Under the pieces are notes generated by a model. That model was not told the origin of the DNA. It did no database searches and saw only the letters and a list, made by a program, of their open reading frames with translations. The position numbers and the translations under genes are program-made. From Kitasatospora sp. MAA19 (GTDB lineage Bacteria > Actinomycetota > Actinomycetes > Streptomycetales > Streptomycetaceae), in NCBI RefSeq assembly GCF_029894125.1, contig NZ_JARXYZ010000007.1:1-64000 (forward strand): 64,000 bases of DNA, read 5' to 3'. Positions 47,711 through 56,424 of this stretch are shown here, piece after piece. Position 1 is the first letter of the stretch. Each line of letters begins with the position of its first letter.

Positions 47711-47783
47711 CAGGTCCCCGCGGCTCGTACGTGGCCCGGCCGTGGCGTTGTCCCCGGCCGGGGGTGGTCGGTCTCCTCGCCGT

Positions 47784-47819
47784 GCCCGGCCCGCGACACC
47801 CTCATATCGCGGGCCGGGC
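47784..47819 (-). terminator. Intercistronic hairpin between GH4 and kinase genes
   Basis: A perfect 13-bp stem (47784-47796 with 47807-47819) and 10-base loop, 14 bases beyond the GH4 stop codon. Probable partial terminator or mRNA stabiliser. Confidence 0.7.
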
Positions 47820-47832
47820 GGCTCGGTGGGCG

Positions 47833-49122
47833 TCAGGCCCAGGCGAGGTGCTCGCGGTTGTGGGCGAGCAGCCGATCGGTGAGCTGGTCGGCGAGATCGA
47901 TCTGGCCGACCAGCGGGTGGGCGAGCAGGGCGTCGAAGACCCGGTCGCGGCCGCCGTGCAGGGCGGCGTCGAGCGCGAGGTGCTCGTACGAGGTGACGGC
48001 GGCGATGAGGCCGGCGTACAGCGGCTCGACGGCCCGCTGCGGGAGCGGCCGGACGCCGTCGGCGTCGACCTCGGCCGGGACCTCGATGACGGCGTCGTCG
48101 GGCAGGAACGGCAGCACGCCGTCGTTCCGCGCGTTGACGACCTGCACGGAGGTCGCGCCGCCGGTGCCGAGCAGCGCGGCGATCAGCTGGACCGCGGCCT
48201 CGGAGTAGAACGCGCCGCCGCGCTTGCCGAGGAGTTCCGGCTTGGTGTCGAGCGTCGGGTCGGCGTACATCTCCAGCAGCTGCCGCTCGATCTCGGAGAC
48301 CTGGGCGGCCCGCGAGCCCTGCACCCTGAGCTCCTCGACGACCGCGTCGTGCTGGTAGAAGTAGCGCAGGTAGTAGGACGGCACGACGCCGAGGCGCTCG
48401 ATGACGGGCTGCGGCAGGTGCAGGTCCTCGGCGATCTCCTTGCCGAAGGAGGACAGCAGCTCCGGCAGCACCTCCCGGCCGGTGGCGGCCCCGGGCGCGT
48501 CGAGCAGGGTGACGCCGCGCTCCCAGGTGAGGTGGTTGAGGCCGACGTGGTCGAGGCGGATCAGCTCCGGGTCGACGCCGAGGTGGGTCGCGAACTTGCG
48601 CTGGAAGCCGATGGCGACGTTGCACAGGCCGACGGCCTTGTGGCCGGCGTTCTGCAGGGCGCGGGTGACGATGCCGACGGGGTTGGTGAAGTCGACGATC
48701 CAGGCGTCGGGGTTGGTGCGCCGGACCTTCTCGGCGATGTCGAGGACGACCGGGACGGTGCGCAGCGCCTTGGCGAGGCCGCCGGCGCCGGTGGTCTCCT
48801 GGCCGACGCAGCCGCACTCCAGCGGCCAGGTCTCGTCCTGGTTGCGGGCGGCCTGGCCGCCGACGCGCAGCTGGAGCAGGACGGCGTCGGCGTCGGCGAC
48901 GCCCGCCGCCAGGTCCGTGGTCGTGGTGACGACCGCGCCGTGCCCCTGTTTGGCGAAGATCCGCCGGGCGAGTCCGCCGATCAGTTCCAGGCGTTCGGCG
49001 GCCGGGTCGATGAGCACCAGCTCGCCGATCGGCAGGGTGTCGCGGAGCCGGGCGAAGCCGTCGATCAGCTCCGGGGTGTACGTCGAACCGCCGCCGACGA
49101 TTGCCAACTTGAGTGCGGACAT
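47833..49122 (-). CDS. Glycoside hydrolase family 4 (6-phospho-beta-glucosidase-like)
   Basis: A 429-residue NAD-dependent glycosidase. The N-terminal Rossmann motif AIVGGGSTYTPELI, ECGCVGQETTG, DFTNPVG, the metal-binding cysteine in GLCN and the histidine in DHVGLNH are all diagnostic of GH4. These enzymes cleave by an oxidation-elimination route that needs NAD and Mn2+. The start overlaps the upstream permease stop by one base (TGATG). In an ABC rather than PTS operon, and with a kinase downstream, the substrate may be a non-phosphorylated or later phosphorylated disaccharide. Confidence 0.94.
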   Translation of the reverse strand: MSALKLAIVGGGSTYTPELIDGFARLRDTLPIGELVLIDPAAERLELIGGLARRIFAKQGHGAVVTTTTDLAAGVADADAVLLQLRVGGQAARNQDETWPLECGCVGQETTGAGGLAKALRTVPVVLDIAEKVRRTNPDAWIVDFTNPVGIVTRALQNAGHKAVGLCNVAIGFQRKFATHLGVDPELIRLDHVGLNHLTWERGVTLLDAPGAATGREVLPELLSSFGKEIAEDLHLPQPVIERLGVVPSYYLRYFYQHDAVVEELRVQGSRAAQVSEIERQLLEMYADPTLDTKPELLGKRGGAFYSEAAVQLIAALLGTGGATSVQVVNARNDGVLPFLPDDAVIEVPAEVDADGVRPLPQRAVEPLYAGLIAAVTSYEHLALDAALHGGRDRVFDALLAHPLVGQIDLADQLTDRLLAHNREHLAWA

Positions 49123-50030
49123 CAGCCCTTGACCCCTGTCAGTGTCACGCCTTCGATGAAGGCCTTCTGTGCGAAGAAGAAGAGGATGATCACCGGCGCC
49201 ATCACGAGGAGGGTGGCGGCCATGGTGAGGTTCCAGTTGGTGTGGTGGGCGCCCTTGAACGACTCCAGGCCGTACGAGAGGGTCCACGCGTCGTGGTTGT
49301 TGCTGGCGTAGATCTGCGGGCCGAAGTAGTCGTTCCAGCAGTAGAAGAACTGGAACAGCGCGACGGCGGCGATGGCCGGCTTGGCCATCGGCAGGACGAC
49401 CTTGAGCAGGGTGCGCAGGTCGCCGCAGCCGTCGATCCGGGCGGCCTCGATGTACTCCTTGGGGATGGTCAGCAGGAACTGGCGCAGCAGGAAGATCGAG
49501 AACGCGTCGCCGAAGGCCATCGGGATGATCAGCGGCCAGAGCGAGCCGCCGAGACCGAGCTGCTTCGCCCAGAACAGGTACATCGGGATGACGGTGACCT
49601 GCGGCGGGAGCATCATCATGGCGATGACGGCCATCAGCGCGAGGTTGCGGCCCCGGAAGCGGAACTTGGCGAGCGCGTAGGCGACCGGCAGGCTGGAGAC
49701 GATGGTCAGCACGGTGCCGAGGCCGGCGTAGAGCAGGGTGTTGCGCCACCAGGTCAGGAAGCCGGGGGTGTCCCAGACCTTGCCGTAGTTGCCCCACTCC
49801 CAGGAGGTGGGCCAGTAGTCGGTGGTGAGCGCCTGCTGGTCCGTCATCACCGAGGTGAGGAAGGCGAACACGAACGGCAGCAGGAAGAAGAGCGCGGCGG
49901 CGATCGCCAGGGAGTGCACGGCCACCCAGTTGAGCAGCGCGCGGCGACGGGCGACCCGGGCGGCGGCGCCGCCGGTGCCGGAGGCGCCGGCCGGGGACGG
50001 CGCCTTGGTGAGCGTGGAGCTGAGCGTCAT
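49122..50030 (-). CDS. Carbohydrate ABC transporter permease (MalG-like)
   Basis: A 302-residue permease with six predicted helices and the EAA loop (EYIEAARIDGCGDLRTLLKVVLP pattern near 190-212). An N-terminal cytoplasmic Ala/Pro/Arg segment of 30 residues precedes the first helix. It is coupled to the GH4 gene by a one-base overlap and pairs with the MalF-like permease 55 bases upstream. Confidence 0.95.
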   Translation of the reverse strand: MTLSSTLTKAPSPAGASGTGGAAARVARRRALLNWVAVHSLAIAAALFFLLPFVFAFLTSVMTDQQALTTDYWPTSWEWGNYGKVWDTPGFLTWWRNTLLYAGLGTVLTIVSSLPVAYALAKFRFRGRNLALMAVIAMMMLPPQVTVIPMYLFWAKQLGLGGSLWPLIIPMAFGDAFSIFLLRQFLLTIPKEYIEAARIDGCGDLRTLLKVVLPMAKPAIAAVALFQFFYCWNDYFGPQIYASNNHDAWTLSYGLESFKGAHHTNWNLTMAATLLVMAPVIILFFFAQKAFIEGVTLTGVKG

Positions 50031-50061
50031 GATGGGGTCCTCACTGGTCCGCTGGGGCCGT

Positions 50062-50088
50062 TAGGGCGTGTCTGTCAGACACGCCCTA
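50062..50088. repeat. Palindrome between the two permease genes
   Basis: TAGGGCGTGTCT (50062-50073) and its exact reverse complement (50077-50088) flank a 3-base loop. The right arm contains the stop codon of the upstream permease. The sequence resembles ends of IS5-type elements common in Streptomyces, so it may be a mobile-element-derived hairpin that now tunes the operon. Confidence 0.6.
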
Positions 50089-51084
50089 GTCGTCGCTCGC
50101 CATGAAGCCGGACTTGCGGCGGAGCAGGATCGAGGTGACGGCCATCGAGATGACGAACAGCACCAGGGCGACGACGCAGGCCGCGCCGTAGTTGAAGCGT
50201 TGGAAGCCGAGGTTGTAGACCATCTGCGGCAGGGTCCAGGTGGAGCCCTGCGGGTAGCCCGGTTCGAACTGCTGGCCGGAGTTGCCCGCGATGCCGCCGG
50301 CGACCTTCCCGGCGACGATCGCCTGGGTGTAGTACTGCATGGTCTGGATGACCCCGGTGACCACCGAGAACATGATGATCGGCGAGATGTTCGGCAGCGT
50401 GACGTACCGGAAGCGCTGGAAGGGCCCGGCGCCGTCCAGTTCGGCCGCCTCGTACTGCTCCTTGGGGACGTCGAGCAGCGAGGCCATGAAGATGACCATC
50501 AGGTCGCCGATGCCCCACATGGCGAGCAGGGTGAGCGCGGGCTTGGACCAGGTCGGGTCCGAGAACCAGCCGGGCTGCGGCAGCCCCAGTTCGCCGAGCA
50601 GGTGGTTGACCGGTCCGGTGCCGGGGTTGAGCAGGAAGGCGAAGGCGACGGTGGCGGCCACCGGCGGTGCCAGGTACGGCAGGTAGAACACGGTGCGGAA
50701 GAAGCCCACGCCGGTCTTGACCTTGGTGATGAGCAGTCCGATGCCGAGTCCGAACACCACCCGCAGGCTCACCATGATGACGACCAGCCACAGGGTGTTG
50801 CGCAGGCCCTGCCAGAACGCCGGGAGGTCGTTGAAGACGTAGTCCCAGTTCTTGAGGCCGCTGAAGGTGGGGGCGCCGAAGCCGTTGTACTTGGTCAGGG
50901 AGAAGTAGATGGTCGAGATCAGCGGGTACAGGAAGAAGACGCTGAAGCCGATCAGCCAGGGGGAGAGGAAGGCGAGGGTGCGGGCCGCCTCCCGGCGGCG
51001 CTTCCGGCGCAGCAGGTGCTGCGTGGAGGGCGCCGCCGGGGCGGGCGATCCGGTGCCCTTGCGGGTGCCGAACGCGAGTGACAT
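50086..51084 (-). CDS. Carbohydrate ABC transporter permease (MalF-like)
   Basis: A 332-residue permease with six to seven helices and the EAA loop (EQYEAAELDGAGPFQRFRYVTLP region, about 220-243). The N-terminus has an Arg/Lys-rich cytoplasmic patch. It follows the binding protein gene by 23 bases. Together with the MalG-like protein it forms the channel; the ATPase is not encoded here, as usual in streptomycetes where a shared MsiK serves several importers. Confidence 0.95.
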   Translation of the reverse strand: MSLAFGTRKGTGSPAPAAPSTQHLLRRKRRREAARTLAFLSPWLIGFSVFFLYPLISTIYFSLTKYNGFGAPTFSGLKNWDYVFNDLPAFWQGLRNTLWLVVIMVSLRVVFGLGIGLLITKVKTGVGFFRTVFYLPYLAPPVAATVAFAFLLNPGTGPVNHLLGELGLPQPGWFSDPTWSKPALTLLAMWGIGDLMVIFMASLLDVPKEQYEAAELDGAGPFQRFRYVTLPNISPIIMFSVVTGVIQTMQYYTQAIVAGKVAGGIAGNSGQQFEPGYPQGSTWTLPQMVYNLGFQRFNYGAACVVALVLFVISMAVTSILLRRKSGFMASDD

Positions 51085-51107
51085 GGGAGCTCCGTGGACC
51101 TTGGCCG

Positions 51108-52463
51108 CTACTTGGCCTGGGCGATGGCGGCGTCGATCTCCTTGGCGGTGGCCGCCAGGCCGGCCGCGAGGTCGCCCTGCTTGCCGGACTCGTAGTCGTA
51201 GCCGAGGTTCTGCAGCGAGACGATGTAGCCGCCGCCGTTGACGCTCGCCGGGGTGGTGCCCGACTGCGGGTGCTTGGCGATGTCCAGGAAGGTCTTGAAG
51301 TTCGGGTCGCTGACCAGCTTCGGTGAGTTGAGCGCGTCGAAGGTGCTCGGCACGTTGTGGATCGCGTTGGCGAAGTTGACGACCGCGTCGGTGTCGGTGG
51401 TCAGGTACTTGACCAGCTCCCAGGCGGCGGCCTGCTTCTTGCTGCCGCTGGCGATGCCGATGATGGTGCCGGTCTGGTAGCCGCGGCCCCAGGAGTCGGC
51501 CTGGTCGTCCGGGACGGGGAACGGCGCGGTGGCCCAGTCGAAGTCGGGCTTGTTCTCGGCGAGCGAGGTGGTGCGCCACTCGCCGTCGATGGCCATCGCG
51601 ACCTGGCCGGTGTGGAAGGGGTTCTTGGCGCTGAACTCCTCGCCGAAGGTGGAGCGGTACTTGTCCAGCTTGGCGTAGCCGCCGAGCTTGTCGACCATGC
51701 TCTTCTGCCAGGTGAGCATCTGGGCGACCTTGGGGTCGGTCGCGATGGCCGACTTGCCGTCGGCGTTGAAGTAGGTGGGCCCGTACTGGCCGAGGAAGTG
51801 CTCGGTGGTGGACTCGTAGCCGTGGTACAGCGGCATGAAGCCCAGCTGCTTGTAGCTGTCGCCGTCGTTGACGGTCAGCTTGACGGCGTCGGCGGCGAAC
51901 TCGCTGAAGGTCTTCGGCGGGGCGGTGATGCCCGCGTCGGCGAAGGCCTTCTTGTTGTAGTAGAGGCCGTAGGCGTCGCCGAGCAGCGGCAGCGAGCACT
52001 GGTTGCCCTGGAACTGCGTGTAGCTGAGCATCGCGGACGGGAAGGTCCGGGCCGTGTCGATGCCGCTCTTGTCCAGGAAGGGCTTGAGGTCGGCGAAGGA
52101 CTTGGTCGAACAGAACATGCCGACGTTGTTGGTGGTGAAGGAGGACACCACGTCCGGTGCGTCGTCGCCGCCGGCCCGCAGCGCCTGGTTGACCTTGTCG
52201 TCCGCGATGTTGGCGACGGCCTTGACGTGGATGTTCGGGTGGGCCTTCTCGAAGGCGGCGATGTTGTCGTTGATCGCCTTCACCTCGTTGTCCTGGCTCC
52301 AGCCGTGCCAGAAGGTGATGGTGACGTCCTTGCCGCTGGCCGAGTCGTCGTTGCCGCCGGCGTCGTTGCTGCCGGTGCAGGCGGTGGCGAGCAGGGCCAG
52401 GACGGCGCTGCCGGTGATGGCGGCGATCGTGCGGCGGCCTCTGCGGGAGGTGGTGGAGTGCAC
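51108..52463 (-). CDS. Sugar ABC transporter substrate-binding lipoprotein
   Basis: A 451-residue extracytoplasmic binding protein of family 1. The signal peptide has twin arginines (RRGRR) and a lipobox LLATAC with Cys29; the mature protein opens with a Ser/Asp/Gly linker and then VTITFWHGW, a typical sugar-binding protein start. The GTG start has AGGAGG 8 bases upstream. It captures an oligosaccharide for the two permeases. The ligand is not determinable; the partner GH4 and kinase suggest a beta-glucoside or amino-sugar disaccharide. Confidence 0.94.
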   Translation of the reverse strand: MHSTTSRRGRRTIAAITGSAVLALLATACTGSNDAGGNDDSASGKDVTITFWHGWSQDNEVKAINDNIAAFEKAHPNIHVKAVANIADDKVNQALRAGGDDAPDVVSSFTTNNVGMFCSTKSFADLKPFLDKSGIDTARTFPSAMLSYTQFQGNQCSLPLLGDAYGLYYNKKAFADAGITAPPKTFSEFAADAVKLTVNDGDSYKQLGFMPLYHGYESTTEHFLGQYGPTYFNADGKSAIATDPKVAQMLTWQKSMVDKLGGYAKLDKYRSTFGEEFSAKNPFHTGQVAMAIDGEWRTTSLAENKPDFDWATAPFPVPDDQADSWGRGYQTGTIIGIASGSKKQAAAWELVKYLTTDTDAVVNFANAIHNVPSTFDALNSPKLVSDPNFKTFLDIAKHPQSGTTPASVNGGGYIVSLQNLGYDYESGKQGDLAAGLAATAKEIDAAIAQAK

Positions 52464-52598
52464 TTCGAGGTCCTCCTGGGGGTGCGCGGACAGGCGTCAT
52501 TGCCTCGGGGCCCGCGTTCGGGGGTGGGGAGAGGTGGGTGCAGGGTGCGTGCGGGGTGGCGGGGGAGCGGTGGCGGCGGGTGGTGTCAGGGGGGCGCG

Positions 52599-53789
52599 TC
52601 AGTGCGTGGAGAAGACCGCCTCGCGGGCGTCCGCCAGGGCGCGTTGCAGGGCGCCGAGCAGGACGGGCGAGCCGGACAGGGCGCTGCTGCGGACTTCCGG
52701 TCTGGCCATGGAGAGCCGGGCCAGCTCGTCCTCGACGAGCGCGCGCAGGCGTTCGCCGCCCGCGCTGGGCACCGCGCCGGAGAGGACCACCAGTTGGGGG
52801 TCGACGACGGCGACGATCGCGGCCAGTCCGACGGCGAGCCGGGCCGCCAGCTCGGCGAGGAACGCGTCGCCGGCGCCCGGGGTCTCCAGGGCCTTGGCGA
52901 TCGACTCCTCGGCGGTGGGCGCGCCGAGCCCGTGTTCGCGGGCCAGGGTCCGGACGGCGGGTGTGCCGACCAGGTCCTGGAACCCGCCGAAGTTGCGGCG
53001 GCGCACGTCCCGCACGACCGGTGAACCGGGCACCGGCATGTAGCCGACCTCCCCGGCGCCGCCGGTGAAACCGCGGTGCAGCCGGCCGGCGATGACGATC
53101 GCGGCGCCGGTGCCCGTACCGGCCCAGAGGAGGACGAAGTCCTCGCAGCCCCGGGCCGCGCCGGAGGACTGCTCGGCGACGGCGGCGAGGTTCACGTCGT
53201 TCTCGATCGACACGGACGCGCCGATCGCCTCGGACAGCTCCTCGACCAGCCGCGGCGAGTGCCAGCCGGGCAGGTGGGAGGCGTAGCGCAGCTTGCCGGT
53301 GACCGGGTCGGGGGCGCCGCCGACGCCGATCACGGCGGCGTGCAGGTCGCCCTCGGCGAGTCCGGCGGCGCGGACGGTCCCGGCGACGACGGCGGCGACC
53401 TTGGCGACGGTCTCGGCGGCCGGGACGCCCTTGGTCGGCACGGTGTGCTCGGCCAGCGTGGCGCCGGTGATGTCGGCGACGGCGACCCGGATCTCACTGT
53501 TGGTGACGTCCAGCCCCGCGACGTGGGCGGCGGCCGGATTCACCTGGTAGAGCTGCGCGTTGGGGCCGGGGCCGCCCGCGGTGGTGCCGACCGGCAGGAC
53601 CAGTCCGGCCGCCTCCAGGCGGCCCAGCAGCTGGGAGGCGGTGGGCTTGGAGAGTCCGGTCAGGGTGCCGATCTGGGTGCGGGAGAGCGGGCCGTTCTCC
53701 AGCAGCAGTTCGAGGGCGGCGCGGTCGTTGATGGCGCGCAGCAGGCTGGGGGTACCGGCGAGAGGGGCCTTGGCGGTGTTCTTGGTCAC
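52599..53789 (-). CDS. ROK-family transcriptional regulator
   Basis: A 396-residue repressor-type ROK protein. The winged helix (about 20-75, LSRTQIGTLTGLSKPTASQLL) precedes the sugar-binding ROK domain (VAGLDVTNSEIRVAV and WAGTGTGAAIVI). The usual zinc motif of three cysteines after GEVGYM is absent: that segment reads SPVVRDVRRRNFGG. GAGGAGG precedes the GTG start. It lies directly upstream of the sugar importer genes in the same direction and probably controls them and itself. Confidence 0.93.
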   Translation of the reverse strand: MTKNTAKAPLAGTPSLLRAINDRAALELLLENGPLSRTQIGTLTGLSKPTASQLLGRLEAAGLVLPVGTTAGGPGPNAQLYQVNPAAAHVAGLDVTNSEIRVAVADITGATLAEHTVPTKGVPAAETVAKVAAVVAGTVRAAGLAEGDLHAAVIGVGGAPDPVTGKLRYASHLPGWHSPRLVEELSEAIGASVSIENDVNLAAVAEQSSGAARGCEDFVLLWAGTGTGAAIVIAGRLHRGFTGGAGEVGYMPVPGSPVVRDVRRRNFGGFQDLVGTPAVRTLAREHGLGAPTAEESIAKALETPGAGDAFLAELAARLAVGLAAIVAVVDPQLVVLSGAVPSAGGERLRALVEDELARLSMARPEVRSSALSGSPVLLGALQRALADAREAVFSTH

Positions 53790-53854
53790 GCGCGAATCCT
53801 CCTCTTTCGGCTGGTGGGGGGCGACGAGGGGCGCCGTCGAGCCCGGGGACCCGA

Positions 53855-53876
53855 ACTGTTAGGAAAGTTTCCAGTC
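53855..53876. promoter_or_regulatory. Probable ROK operator
   Basis: GGAAAGTTTCC (53862-53872) is a perfect 5+1+5 palindrome within a wider ACTG...CAGT frame, AT-rich against its surroundings and 73 bases before the ROK start. This core matches sites bound by NagC/ROK regulators in actinomycetes as I remember them. No second copy was seen before the binding protein gene. Confidence 0.6.
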
Positions 53877-53960
53877 GCTTGGGAAGGACCGTACGGGCCC
53901 CGTCAGCGGAGTGTCAATGGTCCGCAGCTCGGTGGATGCCGAAGCGTTACCGGGCAGCAC

Positions 53961-53998
53961 GAAGCCCCGCCCCCAAGGCGGTTGGGGGCGGGGCTTTC
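53961..53998 (-). terminator. Terminator of the MscS gene
   Basis: A perfect 14-bp GC-rich stem (53963-53976 with 53982-53995) and 5-base loop, 48 bases beyond the MscS stop on the minus strand and flanked by GA/TT. Strong and near-symmetrical. Confidence 0.8.
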
Positions 53999-54045
53999 GT
54001 CCGTTTCGGTCCTGCCCTGCGGCGTTCTCGGCCCGGGCGCGTCCG

Positions 54046-55215
54046 CTACGGCGTCTCCGACTTGGGCAGCGGGATCGGCTCGGTCGCCCGGTACCGCGGC
54101 GAGGCGGGGTCCGACAGCGCGGACGGCGGGGCCGGCTCGGTCGCCGGGGCGATCACCACCCCGGTGGCCGGGGCCGCCGGCGCCGCGGCGGCCACCGCCG
54201 GGGCCTCCTCCTTGACCTTGATCCCGGCCAGGTCGAAGGCCGCCTTCAGGCGCTGGCGCAGCGCCCGGGACACCGTCGGCGACTTGCCCGGCGCGGTCCG
54301 CGCCTCGATCCGCACCATCACCGAGTCCGCCGCGACCGACTCCACGCCCAGGATCGACACCGGCGCCCAGACCAGCTCGTCGTACGGCGCCTCCTTGGAC
54401 AGCGCCTCGGCCGTCGCCCGGATCAGGTCCTCGACCCGCAGCAGGTCCTCCTTGTAGCCGACCTGGACGTCCACCGAGGCGGTCGACCAGCCCTGGCTCA
54501 TGTTGGCGATCCGCTTCACCTCGCCGTTGCGGATGTACCAGATCTCGCCGTTGGCCCCGCGCAGCTTGGTCACCCGCAGCCCGACCTCCAGCACCGTGCC
54601 GGTGGCCACCCCGGTGTCGATCTCGTCGCCGACGCCGTACTGGTCCTCCATGATCATGAAGACCCCGGAGAGGAAGTCCGTCACCAGGTTGCGGGCGCCG
54701 AAACCGATCGCCACACCGGCCACACCGGCGCTCGCCAGCAGCGGCGCCAGGTTCACGCCCAGCGCGGAGAGCACCATCAGCGCGGCCGTGCCCAGAATGG
54801 AGAACGACGCCACGCTGCGCAGCACCGAGCCGATCGCCTCCGAGCGCTGCTGGCGCCGCTCCGGGTTCACCACCCCGGTGTTGGCGAGCAGACCGCCCAG
54901 CCGGCTCTCCTCGTGGTGGTCGTGCGTGCGCGCCATCCGCGTTATCAGCTGGGTGATCAGCTTGCGCACCACGGCGCGCAGCACCAGCGCCAGCAGCACG
55001 ATGAAGACGATCCGCACCCCGCCGGCCAGCCAGCCCTGCCAGTGCGTGTCGAACCAGCTGGCGGCCTGCCTGGTGGTGTCGCTGACCTCCTGCGCGCTGG
55101 TCGGGATTCTCAGGTCCAACTGCGGCAGCTGCGGTGCGGTCGGGCTGGGCGCCGGCGTCGGAGTGGAGAGCGTCGAGGACGCGTCGGCGATACCGGTGGC
55201 ACCGGAGCGGAACAC
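54046..55215 (-). CDS. Small-conductance mechanosensitive channel (MscS family)
   Basis: A 389-residue MscS-type channel. After a Pro/Ser/Thr-rich N-terminus come a transmembrane helix at about 65-88, a second at about 135-155 and the pore helix region ASAGVAGVAIGFGARNLVTDF, followed by the beta domain (GDEIDTG...) and the C-terminal mixed domain. A disordered Ala/Pro tail of about 60 residues ends the protein. GTG at 55215 has AGGAAGG 8 bases upstream. It releases solutes during osmotic downshock. Confidence 0.93.
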   Translation of the reverse strand: MFRSGATGIADASSTLSTPTPAPSPTAPQLPQLDLRIPTSAQEVSDTTRQAASWFDTHWQGWLAGGVRIVFIVLLALVLRAVVRKLITQLITRMARTHDHHEESRLGGLLANTGVVNPERRQQRSEAIGSVLRSVASFSILGTAALMVLSALGVNLAPLLASAGVAGVAIGFGARNLVTDFLSGVFMIMEDQYGVGDEIDTGVATGTVLEVGLRVTKLRGANGEIWYIRNGEVKRIANMSQGWSTASVDVQVGYKEDLLRVEDLIRATAEALSKEAPYDELVWAPVSILGVESVAADSVMVRIEARTAPGKSPTVSRALRQRLKAAFDLAGIKVKEEAPAVAAAAPAAPATGVVIAPATEPAPPSALSDPASPRYRATEPIPLPKSETP

Positions 55216-55651
55216 GTGCGGGACCTTCCTGCAGGGGGCAAGGCGGGCCCGCGCCGCGGCACGCCGCCCGCGGACCGTCCGCCATAGCCTATCCGGCACC
55301 GAACACCCGACCGGACGCGCCGAAGGGCGTACGGGACCGCTCGGACGCCCCGTCAACGCACCGGTGCGCTCCCCGGACACCGGGCGCGGCCGCTGCTCCG
55401 ACCGGCCGAGCGGTCCCCCGGGAGGGCCACCGGACGGCACCCCGACGGCGCCCGGGTGCAACCCGACGGTCCCCAGGGCATACCGGCTATGACGGAAGCC
55501 ACACCGGAAGTTCAGGTCAGGTCCGTTACACAGGAGTGGTGGCGCCGTACAAAGGCGTAAGGCGACACTGGGGGAGATCGCGCACCAGTTGTGCGATCCA
55601 ACCGCTCGTCCCGGCGCGAGCCACGCGCCGCAGGCGTCCAAGGAGGCATCC

Positions 55652-56296
55652 GTGCCACATGTCCTGGTCCTCAACGCGTCCTACGAGCCACTCGGCGTCG
55701 TATCGATGCGCCGCGCACTCATCCTGGTCCTCAACCACAAGGCGGTCAGCCTGGAGGACTCGGGAGTCACTCTGCACAGCGCCACCAGCGCCCTTCCGGC
55801 GCCGTCCGTCGTCCGCCTGACCCGCTTCGTGCGGGTCCCGTTCTGCGGGCCAGTCCCGCTCACCCGCCGGGCGCTGTTCGCCCGCGACCACGGCCGCTGC
55901 GTCTACTGCGGGGCCGCCGCCACCAGCGTCGACCACGTCATCCCGCGGAGCCGGGGCGGCCAGCACCGGTGGGACAACGTGGTGGCGGCCTGCCGCCGCT
56001 GCAACCACACCAAGGCCGACCGCCACCTCACCGAACTCGGCTGGCGCATGAAGCGCCCGCCGGCTCCGCCCAGCGGCCTCGCCTGGCGGATCATCGGCAC
56101 CGGCATCAAGGACCCCCGCTGGCGCCCCTACCTGGAGCCCTACGGCGGCGGCGACCAGCTGCGCGCCCCGCAGTGGGGCGAGTACGAGCACCACGACCGT
56201 ATCGAGCAGGGCCATCCCGTCCCGCTCGGTCGGGCGCACTCCGCCCACTCCGCCCCGGTCCGCCGCGGTGAGCAGCCCGAACCGCTCTCCGCCTGA
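55652..56296 (+). CDS. HNH endonuclease
   Basis: A 214-residue protein with an N-terminal domain (VLVLNASYEPLGVVSMRRA) followed by an HNH nuclease core: CVYCG and CRRCN provide four zinc-binding cysteines, and DHVIPRSRGG carries the catalytic histidine. This architecture is conserved in actinobacteria as a chromosomal housekeeping gene, not a mobile homing enzyme. The GTG start has AGGAGG (55641-55646) 5 bases upstream. It is transcribed away from the MscS gene. Confidence 0.93.
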   Translation: MPHVLVLNASYEPLGVVSMRRALILVLNHKAVSLEDSGVTLHSATSALPAPSVVRLTRFVRVPFCGPVPLTRRALFARDHGRCVYCGAAATSVDHVIPRSRGGQHRWDNVVAACRRCNHTKADRHLTELGWRMKRPPAPPSGLAWRIIGTGIKDPRWRPYLEPYGGGDQLRAPQWGEYEHHDRIEQGHPVPLGRAHSAHSAPVRRGEQPEPLSA

Positions 56297-56342
56297 CCCC
56301 GCTCCACAAGGGCCAGCCCGTCACATCGTCGGTACGCCTCAT

Positions 56343-56379
56343 GGGCCGCCGCGCCCCCCACCGGGGAGCACGGCGGCCC
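56343..56379. terminator. Hairpin between convergent genes
   Basis: GGGCCGCCG (56343-56351) and CGGCGGCCC (56371-56379) form a 9-bp stem with a 19-base loop between the stops of the HNH and GH84-like genes. Confidence 0.55.
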
Positions 56380-56424
56380 GCCGCGTTGTCCGGGCGCTCC
56401 CGCGCCTCCGCGGACGGCCGGCGG

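Noticed and set aside
47833..49122. Lactate/malate dehydrogenase
   Set aside because: The Rossmann start is shared, but the CGCVGQETTG and DHVGLNH motifs are specific to glycoside hydrolase family 4.
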